The notes under the pieces: generated by a model
The model's input: only the letters and a program-made list of their open reading frames with translations
Database searches by the model: none
Told to the model about the DNA's origin: nothing
Made by a program: the position numbers and the translations under genes
Part shown: positions 54,050 through 61,349 of the stretch, piece after piece
Numbering within the stretch: the stretch's first letter is position 1
Layout: every line of letters begins with the position of its first letter
DNA from: Agromyces subbeticus DSM 16689
Lineage (GTDB): Bacteria > Actinomycetota > Actinomycetes > Actinomycetales > Microbacteriaceae
Assembly: GCF_000421565.1 (NCBI RefSeq)
Contig: NZ_ATXG01000002.1
Coordinates: forward strand, 1-64,000
DNA: 64,000 nucleotides
Reading direction: 5' to 3'

Positions 54050-55396
54050 ATGCTGAACTTCGAGACCCGCATCGGCCCCGACTTCGGTGCCGACGCACCC
54101 GTCTACCCGGCCGCCGGCGTGCCCGAGTGGTACCGCGACGCGAAGCTGGGCTTCTTCGTGCACTGGGGTCTCTACTCGGTGCCCGCGTGGGGAACGCCGC
54201 ACGACGGCCGCCGCGTTCCCGCCGAAGACGCGTACGCGCACCACCAGTACGCCGAGTGGTACGGCAACACCGTGCGCATCGCGGGCAGCCCGACGTGGCA
54301 GCGCCACCAGGACGTCTACGGCACTGGCACGAGCTACGAGGACCTCGCCGACCGCTGGGAGGCCTCGGCCTTCGACGCCGACGCATTCGTCGGCTCGCTC
54401 GTCTCGGCGGGTGCCCGGTACGTGATCCCCACCACGAAGCACCACGAGGGCTTCTGCCTCTGGGACACCCGGACGACGGCCTTCAACGCGGCGCGCCGCG
54501 GCCCCCGCCGCGATCTCATCCGGGAGTTCCATGACGCCACGCGCGCCGCCGGGGCGAAGTTCGGCGTCTATTTCTCGGGTGCCCTCGACTGGCATGTGAG
54601 CGACTTCCCGCCGATCGAGTCCGACACCGACCTCTTCCGCTACCGCCGCAACGACGAGCGCTTCTCGCGCTACTCGGCCGCGCAGCTCGAGGAACTCGTC
54701 GAGCGCTTCAGCCCCGACATCCTCTGGAACGACATCGACTGGCCCGACGGCGGCAAGGGTCGCGACGACTTCGCCGTCGCCGCGCTGCTCGAGCGCTACC
54801 TCGAGCGCGTGCCGTCGGGCGTCGTCAACGACCGCTGGGGCGTGCCCTACCAGGGCTTCCTGACGCGCGAGTACACCCACGTCGAGGACATCGTCGAGTC
54901 GCCGTGGGAGTCGACGCGCGGCCTCGGCTTCTCGTTCGGCTACAACGAGGCGGAGGGCCCAGAACACTCGCTCTCGGGCGCCGCGCTCGTGCGCCTGCTC
55001 GTCGACGTGGTCTCGAAGAACGGCAACCTGCTCATCAACGTCGGCCCCCGGGCCGACGGCTCGATCCCCGAGCTCCAGGCTGCGAGCATGAGCGCGATGG
55101 GCCGCTGGCTCGAGGTCAACGGCGACGCCGTCTACGGCACCCGGCCCTGGCTCCGCGCCGGCGACCGCGTCGGTGCTCCGGTCTCGTACACGACGATCGG
55201 CGGCGACGTGTTCGTGCACGCGATCGACCCGGCCGTCGGCGAGATCCGACTGCCATCCGAGCTCGCGGGTGCCGGGCGCGTGACCTGGCTCGGCGCGGGC
55301 GAAGCCGCCATCGAGTCGTCGAGCGCCGGGGCATCCGTGCCGATTCCCGAATCGCTTCGCGGCGAGCCGATCGCCGTCGCACGTGTGACGGCGTGA
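54050..55396 (+). CDS. GH29 alpha-L-fucosidase (second, intracellular)
   Basis: 448 residues. VPEWYRDAKLGFFVHWGLYS, IPTTKHHEGFCLWDTRT and DILWNDIDWPDGGKG are hallmark GH29 sequences; the Asp in WNDIDW is the nucleophile position. A short C-terminal beta domain follows SKNGNLLINVGPRADGSIP. No signal peptide. It is 19 nt after the M81 gene, so it is in the ABC operon. It differs clearly from the other GH29 here, suggesting different linkages or aglycones. No fucose isomerase, kinase or aldolase gene is nearby. Confidence 0.93.
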   Translation: MLNFETRIGPDFGADAPVYPAAGVPEWYRDAKLGFFVHWGLYSVPAWGTPHDGRRVPAEDAYAHHQYAEWYGNTVRIAGSPTWQRHQDVYGTGTSYEDLADRWEASAFDADAFVGSLVSAGARYVIPTTKHHEGFCLWDTRTTAFNAARRGPRRDLIREFHDATRAAGAKFGVYFSGALDWHVSDFPPIESDTDLFRYRRNDERFSRYSAAQLEELVERFSPDILWNDIDWPDGGKGRDDFAVAALLERYLERVPSGVVNDRWGVPYQGFLTREYTHVEDIVESPWESTRGLGFSFGYNEAEGPEHSLSGAALVRLLVDVVSKNGNLLINVGPRADGSIPELQAASMSAMGRWLEVNGDAVYGTRPWLRAGDRVGAPVSYTTIGGDVFVHAIDPAVGEIRLPSELAGAGRVTWLGAGEAAIESSSAGASVPIPESLRGEPIAVARVTA

Positions 55397-55410
55397 CCGG
55401 GGAGCCGCTC

Positions 55411-56154
55411 GTGACGGCGCCCGCGATCGAGATCGCCGTGCAGGACGCCGGCGGCACGGCCATCGCGATCGCCGCCGGTGCGGACCGCGTCGAGCTGTGC
55501 AGCGCTCTCGTCACGGGCGGCCTCACGCCGTCGATCGGCACCGTGCTCGAGTCCGTCGAGGCGGCTCGGGGCCTCGGCGTCGACGCCGTCGTGCACGTGC
55601 TCGTGCGCCCGCGCGCCGGCGGTTTCGTCTACGACGCCCGCGAGGTGTCGGCGATGGTACGCGACGTCCGCGCGCTCGCCTCGACCGGCATCGCCGGCGT
55701 CGTGATCGGCGCGATGCGGCCGGGCGGCACGATCGACGAACGCGTCGTCGCCGAGCTGATCGCCGCGGCCGACGGCCTGCACACGACCTTCCACCGCGCG
55801 ATCGACACGGTCGCGCGCCCGAGTGCGCTGATCGACACGCTGGCGGCGCTCGGCGTCTCGCGCGTGCTGACCTCTGGGGCGGCGCGTCGCAGCATCGACG
55901 GCATCGACGAGCTCGCCGCGATGCACGATGCCGCCGCCGGTCGCCTCGAGGTCATGGCCGGGGGCGGAGTCGCCGCCGGCGACATCCCCTCGCTGCTCGA
56001 CCGCGGGCTCGCGGCCGTGCACCTGTCGGCGCGGCGCTCCGTGACCGATCCGGCACCGAGCGGTCCGGGCGGCGGCGCCGAGACGATCGACCGCACCGAC
56101 GCCCAGCTCGTTCGCGGCGCGGTCGCAGCTCGATCGGCGTGGCGCTCGGCGTAG
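55411..56154 (+). CDS. CutC-family TIM-barrel protein (first copy)
   Basis: 247 residues. IEIAVQDAGGTAIAIAAGADRVELCSAL, split over the first strand and helix, then HVLVRPRAGGFVYD and TFHRAIDTVARPSAL, LTSGAARRSIDG and MAGGGVAAGDIPSLL form the CutC pattern. GTG 55411 is chosen for GGGGAG at 6 nt; GTG 55393 overlaps the fucosidase stop and is an alternative. CutC was named for copper tolerance, but in E. coli that effect was traced to the sRNA MicL encoded in the gene, so the protein has no proven role. Its place here suggests a sugar-related function. Confidence 0.85.
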   Translation: MTAPAIEIAVQDAGGTAIAIAAGADRVELCSALVTGGLTPSIGTVLESVEAARGLGVDAVVHVLVRPRAGGFVYDAREVSAMVRDVRALASTGIAGVVIGAMRPGGTIDERVVAELIAAADGLHTTFHRAIDTVARPSALIDTLAALGVSRVLTSGAARRSIDGIDELAAMHDAAAGRLEVMAGGGVAAGDIPSLLDRGLAAVHLSARRSVTDPAPSGPGGGAETIDRTDAQLVRGAVAARSAWRSA

Positions 56155-56193
56155 CGCGGCAGCCCACGTCGCATCTGGCGGTTCGAGAACCGG

Positions 56194-56199
56194 TAGCGT
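56194..56199 (+). promoter_or_regulatory. -10 element of the second cutC gene (leaderless type)
   Basis: TAGCGT, 7 nt before the ATG at 56207; no ribosome site between them. Confidence 0.5.
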
Positions 56200-56206
56200 G
56201 TCGGGA

Positions 56207-56947
56207 ATGCCAGGACTCCTCCCGATCGAGATCGCCGTTCAGGATGTCGCGGGGGTGCGAATCGCCGTGACCGCCGGCGCCACCCGGGTCGAACTCTGTC
56301 AAGCGCTCGCCGTCGGCGGGCTGACGCCCTCCGCAGGGCTCATCGAGGCGGCGGCGGCCGAGGCCCGCAGCTCGTCCGCGCCGGCGTTCGTGCACGTGCT
56401 CGTGCGCCCGCGCGGCGGGGGGTTCGATTACGACGCCGACGAACTCGAGACGATCGATCGCGACATCCGCTTCGCGTTCGCCCACGGCGCCGACGGCGTC
56501 GTCGTCGGCGCGCTCACCGAGTCTGGTGACCTCCATGTCGACGCGATCCGTCGATTCGTCGATGCTGCCGGTGGCGGCGATGTCACGGTGCACCGGGCGG
56601 TGGATGCGAGCAGTGACCCGCGAGCCTCGGTGGCGGCGCTCGCGGCGCTCGGCGTGCGACGGGTGCTCACCTCTGGCGGGGCCGTCGATTGTCGTTCGGG
56701 TCTGGAGACCCTGCGGCAGATGGCCGCGGAGGCCAGGGTTCTCGAGATCATGGCGGGCGGGGGAGTGCGCATCGCCGACATCGAGGAGCTCGCCGCCGCC
56801 GGGGTGCACGCCGTGCACCTCTCGGCGCGGGGCACGACCACCAGGGGCGGAGCGAGCGGACCGGGTGGAGGCGTCGACGGTTTCGACGTGACCGACCCGG
56901 GCCTCGTGCGTGCGGCCGTCGCCGCCGCGGGGGTCGCCCGGCGATGA
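56207..56947 (+). CDS. CutC-family TIM-barrel protein (second copy)
   Basis: 246 residues, a diverged paralogue of the preceding gene: IEIAVQDVAGVRIAVTAGAT, RVELCQALAVGGLTPSAG, HVLVRPRGGGFDYDADELE, TVHRAVDASSDPRASV and IMAGGGVRIADIEEL. The two copies are separated by 52 nt, and this one has its own leaderless-type promoter, so it can be expressed apart from the sugar operon. It overlaps the following gene by ATGA. Confidence 0.87.
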   Translation: MPGLLPIEIAVQDVAGVRIAVTAGATRVELCQALAVGGLTPSAGLIEAAAAEARSSSAPAFVHVLVRPRGGGFDYDADELETIDRDIRFAFAHGADGVVVGALTESGDLHVDAIRRFVDAAGGGDVTVHRAVDASSDPRASVAALAALGVRRVLTSGGAVDCRSGLETLRQMAAEARVLEIMAGGGVRIADIEELAAAGVHAVHLSARGTTTRGGASGPGGGVDGFDVTDPGLVRAAVAAAGVARR

Positions 56948-57996
56948 CCGCTGCGCCGCCGCGCGTTCCGGTACGGCCGCCGCCGATCCCGGTGCGGCTG
57001 CCTCGCGACCGCGGCGCCGCCGGCATTCTTCGTGACGCCGTGCAGCTCGCGTCCCGCAGCATCCTGATCGGCGTCGCCGTCGCGGCACTCGCCCTCGTCC
57101 TTCTCGGGCTGGTGCTCGGACGCATGTCGCTGACCTGGGCACCGACGATCCTCGGGGCGTCGGTCTCGGCCGGTGTCGGCGCCGCAGCCGTTCTCGTGGT
57201 CTGCCGGGCGCTGCGGAACCGGAGCGAGTGGCTCGTCGTACCCCTCGGCGGGCTGCTGCTCTCCATTCCGTCGTTGATGCTCTTCGGGGCCGTGCTCGGG
57301 GCGCGCCCCGTCGGGCCGCTGTTGTGGGTCGCGACCGCCATCGTCGTGCCGTTGATCGCGTTGCAGCGCGGAAACGCGCGTCCCGTTGAGTCCTGGCGGC
57401 CGGTGATCGCGCGAGGGCTCATCGCGTTCGGCGCGCTCGCCCTGCTCGGGGTGATCGGATTCGCGTTGCTGTCGGTCGGCTTTCGGCCCTCGTTCGTCAC
57501 GGAGTCCACGGGCACCGGTGCACGGCCTGCCGACGCGGTTCCCTCGGCCGAGCCGATGCCGCCCGCTGACGAGAGCCCGGCCGAGACGCCGTTGCCGACC
57601 ATCGAGGAGGCACGCGGGCAGTTCGCTGCGCTCGCCGATGCCGCAGCTACGGCGGCCGGCGATGCGGCGACCTGGTCGGAGAGCGCACCGCTCCTGGTGA
57701 CCGAGACCGCCTGCGACGGTGGTGTCGTGCTCAACCTCAACGGCGAGTTCACGACGGGGATCATCACCGACACGACCAGCGACGAGCACGACCGCGAGGT
57801 TACCGAGCGCAACCTCGCGGCGGCGCAGCGCATCGTCGACGCATGGGATGCAGCGGGACTGAGCAGTGGCGAACGCCTGCATGACGAGCCGCTGCTCGGT
57901 GGCGGGGAGCTCGGCAGCGTCGAGTCGGCGAAGATCGACTTCGCCTTCGGCATCGTGCTGCCGAGGGTCGACGGGCGCTGCGTGCCCGTGCCGTGA
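56944..57996 (+). CDS. Membrane protein of unknown function, 350 aa
   Basis: Not recognised. A Pro-rich N-terminus is followed by about four hydrophobic segments (SILIGVAVAALALVLLGLVL, then LVVPLGGLLLSIPSLMLFGA and others), and the C-terminal half (from about residue 185) is an extracytoplasmic Ala/Glu/Pro-rich region with LLVTETACDGGVVLNLNG and VDGRCVPVP, two Cys that could pair. It overlaps the second cutC gene, so the two are coupled. Confidence 0.75.
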   Translation: MTAAPPRVPVRPPPIPVRLPRDRGAAGILRDAVQLASRSILIGVAVAALALVLLGLVLGRMSLTWAPTILGASVSAGVGAAAVLVVCRALRNRSEWLVVPLGGLLLSIPSLMLFGAVLGARPVGPLLWVATAIVVPLIALQRGNARPVESWRPVIARGLIAFGALALLGVIGFALLSVGFRPSFVTESTGTGARPADAVPSAEPMPPADESPAETPLPTIEEARGQFAALADAAATAAGDAATWSESAPLLVTETACDGGVVLNLNGEFTTGIITDTTSDEHDREVTERNLAAAQRIVDAWDAAGLSSGERLHDEPLLGGGELGSVESAKIDFAFGIVLPRVDGRCVPVP

Positions 57997-58009
57997 GCCC
58001 GCCGATCGC

Positions 58010-58015
58010 TAGGGT
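58010..58015 (+). promoter_or_regulatory. -10 element of the gene at 58022 (leaderless type)
   Basis: TAGGGT, 6 nt before the ATG. Confidence 0.45.
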
Positions 58016-58021
58016 GGTGGC

Positions 58022-58504
58022 ATGAGCCGCGATTCCGACGACGATGCGCTGCGCTGGGAGGGCGACGACGATCCGACCCTCGCGCCCGGCTGGAAGGCCG
58101 TCGGCGCGCCGGCGCAGCCGGAGGCCGCCGATGAGGGCACCGATGAGCAGGTGCGGCAGCGGCGCGAAGACGGCGCCGCGGCCTCTGGTGACGAGGTCGA
58201 GACGTCGGATGCCCCGCCGCAGACGGCGTCCGCCACGCTCGTGATACTCGGCGTGCTCGGCGGCGTGTACCTGCTGTACGCCGTCGGCTGGCTCATCGTC
58301 GCGGTGCGCAGCACTGCGCCCGGGGCCAGCATCGTCGGCGACGCGATGTACGTGCTCGGACTCTGGTTCGCAGTGCTCGCGCCCGCCTTGTGGTTCGCGG
58401 TCGTGCTGCTCGCCACCGAGCGGCCCAGAGCGCGACTGTCGTGGCTCGCGCTCGGGGTCGTCGTGCTCGTGCCGCTGCCGTTCGTGCTCGGAATGAACGC
58501 ATGA
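58022..58504 (+). CDS. Small membrane protein with acidic N-terminus, 160 aa
   Basis: The first 65 residues are acidic and hydrophilic (MSRDSDDDALRWEGDDDP, DEGTDEQVRQRRE). Three hydrophobic segments follow: TLVILGVLGGVYLLYAVGWL, AMYVLGLWFAVLAPALWF and ALGVVVLVPLPFVLG. No named family. It overlaps the next small membrane protein by ATGA, and both could form one complex. Confidence 0.75.
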   Translation: MSRDSDDDALRWEGDDDPTLAPGWKAVGAPAQPEAADEGTDEQVRQRREDGAAASGDEVETSDAPPQTASATLVILGVLGGVYLLYAVGWLIVAVRSTAPGASIVGDAMYVLGLWFAVLAPALWFAVVLLATERPRARLSWLALGVVVLVPLPFVLGMNA

Positions 58505-58851
58505 GCGCCGAGACGACGGCGTCGACGAACGAGCGGTTCGCTCGACCGTCGCGCATCCGCATCGCGCTTGCCGTCGTGTTCGGGCTCTTCTACGCCTACG
58601 ACGTGTGGGAGGTCATCGAGTCGGTCGCGCAGATCATCGGCCTCGGGCTCGGCTTTACCCCGGTCGGATGGGCGATCATGGTCATCGCCGTGCTCGCACC
58701 GTTCGCGTGCTTCGCCGCGGCGTACGTCGTTGGTCGGCGGCGCAGCGCATGGTTCGCCGTCCTGGCCTACCTCGCCGGTCTCGGCGTCTCGGCCGCACTC
58801 TTCTTCTCGCTGACGGTGCTGCTCGGGGCGTCGGGCGCCGTGGTGGTCTGA
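58501..58851 (+). CDS. Small membrane protein, 116 aa
   Basis: Three hydrophobic segments (RIALAVVFGLFYAYDVWEVI, WAIMVIAVLAPFACFAAAYV, AWFAVLAYLAGLGVSAALFF) after a short polar N-terminus; no known domain. ATG 58501 overlaps the upstream stop. The pair precedes serA by about 150 nt on the same strand. Confidence 0.75.
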   Translation: MSAETTASTNERFARPSRIRIALAVVFGLFYAYDVWEVIESVAQIIGLGLGFTPVGWAIMVIAVLAPFACFAAAYVVGRRRSAWFAVLAYLAGLGVSAALFFSLTVLLGASGAVVV

Positions 58852-58910
58852 TGCGGTCCGCACTGCCGTGCGCGCAGCGTCACAGAGCGAATACCACCCG
58901 GCGGCTCCAG

Positions 58911-58916
58911 TAGAGT
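58911..58916 (+). promoter_or_regulatory. -10 element upstream of serA
   Basis: TAGAGT, 86 nt before the serA GTG; this leaves a leader with a ribosome site (GAAGGAACC). Confidence 0.45.
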
Positions 58917-59002
58917 GAGCGGGTAGGCGCCCCGACGGCGTGTGGCGCATCCCACCGCAAGTCGCAGCGTCGTGCGTGCGCATCGCCCCGAAGGAACCGT
59001 TC

Positions 59003-60592
59003 GTGTCAAAGCCGGTCGTGCTGATCGCTGAAGAACTCTCGCCCGCCACCGTCGAGGCCCTCGGCCCCGACTTCGACGTCAGGTCCGTCGACGGCACCGA
59101 TCGGCCCGCGCTGCTCGCGGCGCTGGCCGATGCCGACGCGATCCTGGTTCGCTCGGCGACCAAGGTCGATGCCGAGGCGATCGCCGCGGCCCCGAGGCTC
59201 AAGGTCGTCGCCCGTGCCGGCGTCGGCCTCGACAACGTCGACATCAAGGCCGCCACGGCCGCCGGCGTCATGGTCGTCAACGCGCCGACCTCGAACATCA
59301 TCTCGGCGGCCGAGCTCACCGTCGGTCACATCCTGAGCCTTGCCCGCCACATCCCGGCGGCGCACGCAGCGCTCGCGCAGGGGGAGTGGAAGCGTTCGGC
59401 CTACACCGGCGTCGAGCTCTACGAGAAGAACGTCGGCATCATCGGCCTCGGCCGCATCGGTGCACTCATCGCGGCGCGCCTGCAGGCCTTCGGCACCAAC
59501 GTCATCGCCTACGACCCCTACATCACGGCAGCTCGCGCTCAGCAGCTCGGCGTGCAGACCGTGAGCCTCGACGAACTGCTCGAGCAGAGCGACTTCATCA
59601 CGATCCACATGCCGAAGACGCCCGAGACCACGGGCATGATCGGCGCCGAGCAGTTCGCGCGCATGAAGCCGACGGCGTTCATCGTCAACGTCGCCCGCGG
59701 CGGGCTCATCGATGAAGACGCGCTGCACGACGCCCTCGTCGGCAAGACCATCGCCGGCGCGGCGGTCGACGTGTTCGTCTCGGAGCCGCCGCGCGATTCG
59801 CCGCTGCTCGGCCTGCCGAACATCGTCGTGACCCCGCACCTCGGTGCCTCGACCGATGAGGCGCAAGAGAAGGCGGGCGTCTCCGTCGCGAAGTCGGTGC
59901 GGCTCGCCCTCGCCGGCGAACTCGTTCCCGACGCCGTCAATGTCGCCGGCGGCGTCATCGACCCCTACGTGCGCCCCGGCATCCCGCTCGTCGAAAAGCT
60001 CGGCCAGCTCTTCGCGGGCGTGGCCAGCGGCCCGCTCACGAGCCTCGACGTCGAAGTGCGCGGCGAGCTCGCCGACTACGACGTGAGCGCGCTGAAGCTC
60101 GCCGCGCTGAAGGGCGTCTTCACGAACGTCGTGAGCGAGACGGTGTCGTACGTGAACGCACCCCTGCTCGCCGAGCAGCGCGGCATCGACGTACGGTTGA
60201 TCACCTCGGCCGAGTCGCCCGAGTACCGCAACGTCATCAGCCTCACGGGCGCGCTCGCCGACGGCACCCAGGTCTCGGTGTCGGGCACGCTCACCGGCCC
60301 GAAGCAGATCGAGAAGCTCGTCGGCGTCAACGGCTACGAGCTCGAGGTGCCGATCGCGACGACCCACATCGTCATGGAGTACGCCGATCGGCCCGGCATC
60401 GTTGCGGTCTACGGCCGCGAGTTCGGCGACGCAGGCATCAACATCGCCGGCATGCAGATCGCCCGCCGCGAGGCCGGCGGCCGCGCGCTCAGCGTGCTGA
60501 CCGTCGACTCGCCGGTGCCCGCCGAGGTGCTCGATCGAGTGCGCGAGGCGATCGACGCGAGCCTCTTCGTCGAGATCGACATCACCGAGTAG
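59003..60592 (+). CDS. serA: D-3-phosphoglycerate dehydrogenase
   Basis: First step of serine synthesis. 529 residues, the long actinobacterial type: catalytic/NAD domain with VGIIGLGRIGALIAARL, RAGVGLDNVDI, VARGGLIDEDAL and VTPHLGASTDEAQEKAG (catalytic His), the intervening ASB domain (about 315-450), and the C-terminal ACT domain (HIVMEYADRPGIVAVYG) that senses serine. GTG 59003 has GAAGGAACC upstream. leuB lies 2.4 kb downstream, separated by the TetR/MFS pair. Confidence 0.97.
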   Translation: MSKPVVLIAEELSPATVEALGPDFDVRSVDGTDRPALLAALADADAILVRSATKVDAEAIAAAPRLKVVARAGVGLDNVDIKAATAAGVMVVNAPTSNIISAAELTVGHILSLARHIPAAHAALAQGEWKRSAYTGVELYEKNVGIIGLGRIGALIAARLQAFGTNVIAYDPYITAARAQQLGVQTVSLDELLEQSDFITIHMPKTPETTGMIGAEQFARMKPTAFIVNVARGGLIDEDALHDALVGKTIAGAAVDVFVSEPPRDSPLLGLPNIVVTPHLGASTDEAQEKAGVSVAKSVRLALAGELVPDAVNVAGGVIDPYVRPGIPLVEKLGQLFAGVASGPLTSLDVEVRGELADYDVSALKLAALKGVFTNVVSETVSYVNAPLLAEQRGIDVRLITSAESPEYRNVISLTGALADGTQVSVSGTLTGPKQIEKLVGVNGYELEVPIATTHIVMEYADRPGIVAVYGREFGDAGINIAGMQIARREAGGRALSVLTVDSPVPAEVLDRVREAIDASLFVEIDITE

Positions 60593-60634
60593 CGATCAGC
60601 CGGCGCCTCTCCGCCGGTCGGGGGCATCTCTCCG

Positions 60635-60706
60635 CCGGTCGAGTAGCGAAGCGTATCGAGACCTGTACGTCGAGGTCTCGATACGCGCTTCGCGCTACTC
60701 GACCGG
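60635..60706. repeat. REP-like palindromic element between serA and tetR
   Basis: CCGGTCGAGTAGCGAAGCG begins the left arm, and the right arm ends GCTACTCGACCGG; the stem centre is TATCGAGACC/GGTCTCGATA with a 10-nt loop. The right arm has two extra GC pairs. GGTCTCGATACGC...CTACTCGACC elements are, from memory, dispersed in Microbacteriaceae genomes. The right arm supplies the last codons and TAG stop of the minus-strand tetR gene. It probably also terminates both transcripts. Confidence 0.8.
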
Positions 60707-61273
60707 CGATTCGCGTGCGATGCGCTCGAGCAGGGCGACGAGTTCGTCCATCTCCTTGGGGCCGATGTCGTCGGCCGTCGTGCCGTCGTCGGCCTCGGCG
60801 CCGACCTCGGCGCGCAGCGCCGAGTGGTAGTACAGGCCGTCGCCGATGAGCGTGATCGCGAGCGCGAGCGCGCGATCGTCGACGTGTCGCCCCATCTCGA
60901 CGAGCCACCGCGAACGAACGGCGTCGATCGCCTGCGCCGCCTCGCGGTCGCCGCCCTGCGCGAGGCGCACCGTCGCGACGAAGCTGTGGTCGAGCGGTGA
61001 CTCGAGGTCGACCGACGAGCGCACGAAGTACGAGATCGCGCCGTCGGGCGCGGAGTGGATGCGCTCGACGTCTTCATCGATGAGCCGGTGCAGGCGTTCG
61101 ATCAGTCCGGCGATCAGCGCGTGGCGCGAGCCGAAGTGGTAGAGCAACCCGCCCTTGGAGACGCCGGCCTCGCGAGCGGTGGCCTCGAGGGTGGCGCCGC
61201 GTTCGCCGTCGGCGATGATGAGGCGCTCGAACGCGTCGAGCACGGCATCGCGGGCCGCAGGCGGTCGACTCAT
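60695..61273 (-). CDS. TetR-family regulator of the divergent MFS exporter
   Basis: 192 residues. Helix-turn-helix in ATLEATAREAGVSKGGLLYHF; the C-terminal domain resembles TetR_C of the BetI/AcrR type. The last residues SPVE and stop come from a palindromic repeat. It is divergent from the MFS gene with 64-76 bp between starts; a near-perfect palindrome at 61311-61338 overlaps the MFS promoter and start. Confidence 0.88.
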   Translation of the reverse strand: MSRPPAARDAVLDAFERLIIADGERGATLEATAREAGVSKGGLLYHFGSRHALIAGLIERLHRLIDEDVERIHSAPDGAISYFVRSSVDLESPLDHSFVATVRLAQGGDREAAQAIDAVRSRWLVEMGRHVDDRALALAITLIGDGLYYHSALRAEVGAEADDGTTADDIGPKEMDELVALLERIARESPVE

Positions 61274-61310
61274 GCGCCTGATGCTACTTCGTGCGGAGAG
61301 GTCATTTCTG

Positions 61311-61338
61311 TTACTATACCGGCTGGACGGTAAAGTAA
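61311..61338. promoter_or_regulatory. Operator of the TetR/MFS pair
   Basis: TTACTATACCG-GCTGGA-CGGTAAAGTAA: 11-bp arms with one mismatch and a 6-nt spacer. TACTAT (61312-61317) inside it is a likely -10 for the MFS gene, so repressor binding would block its transcription. Confidence 0.75.
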
Positions 61339-61349
61339 TGAGAAACGAC

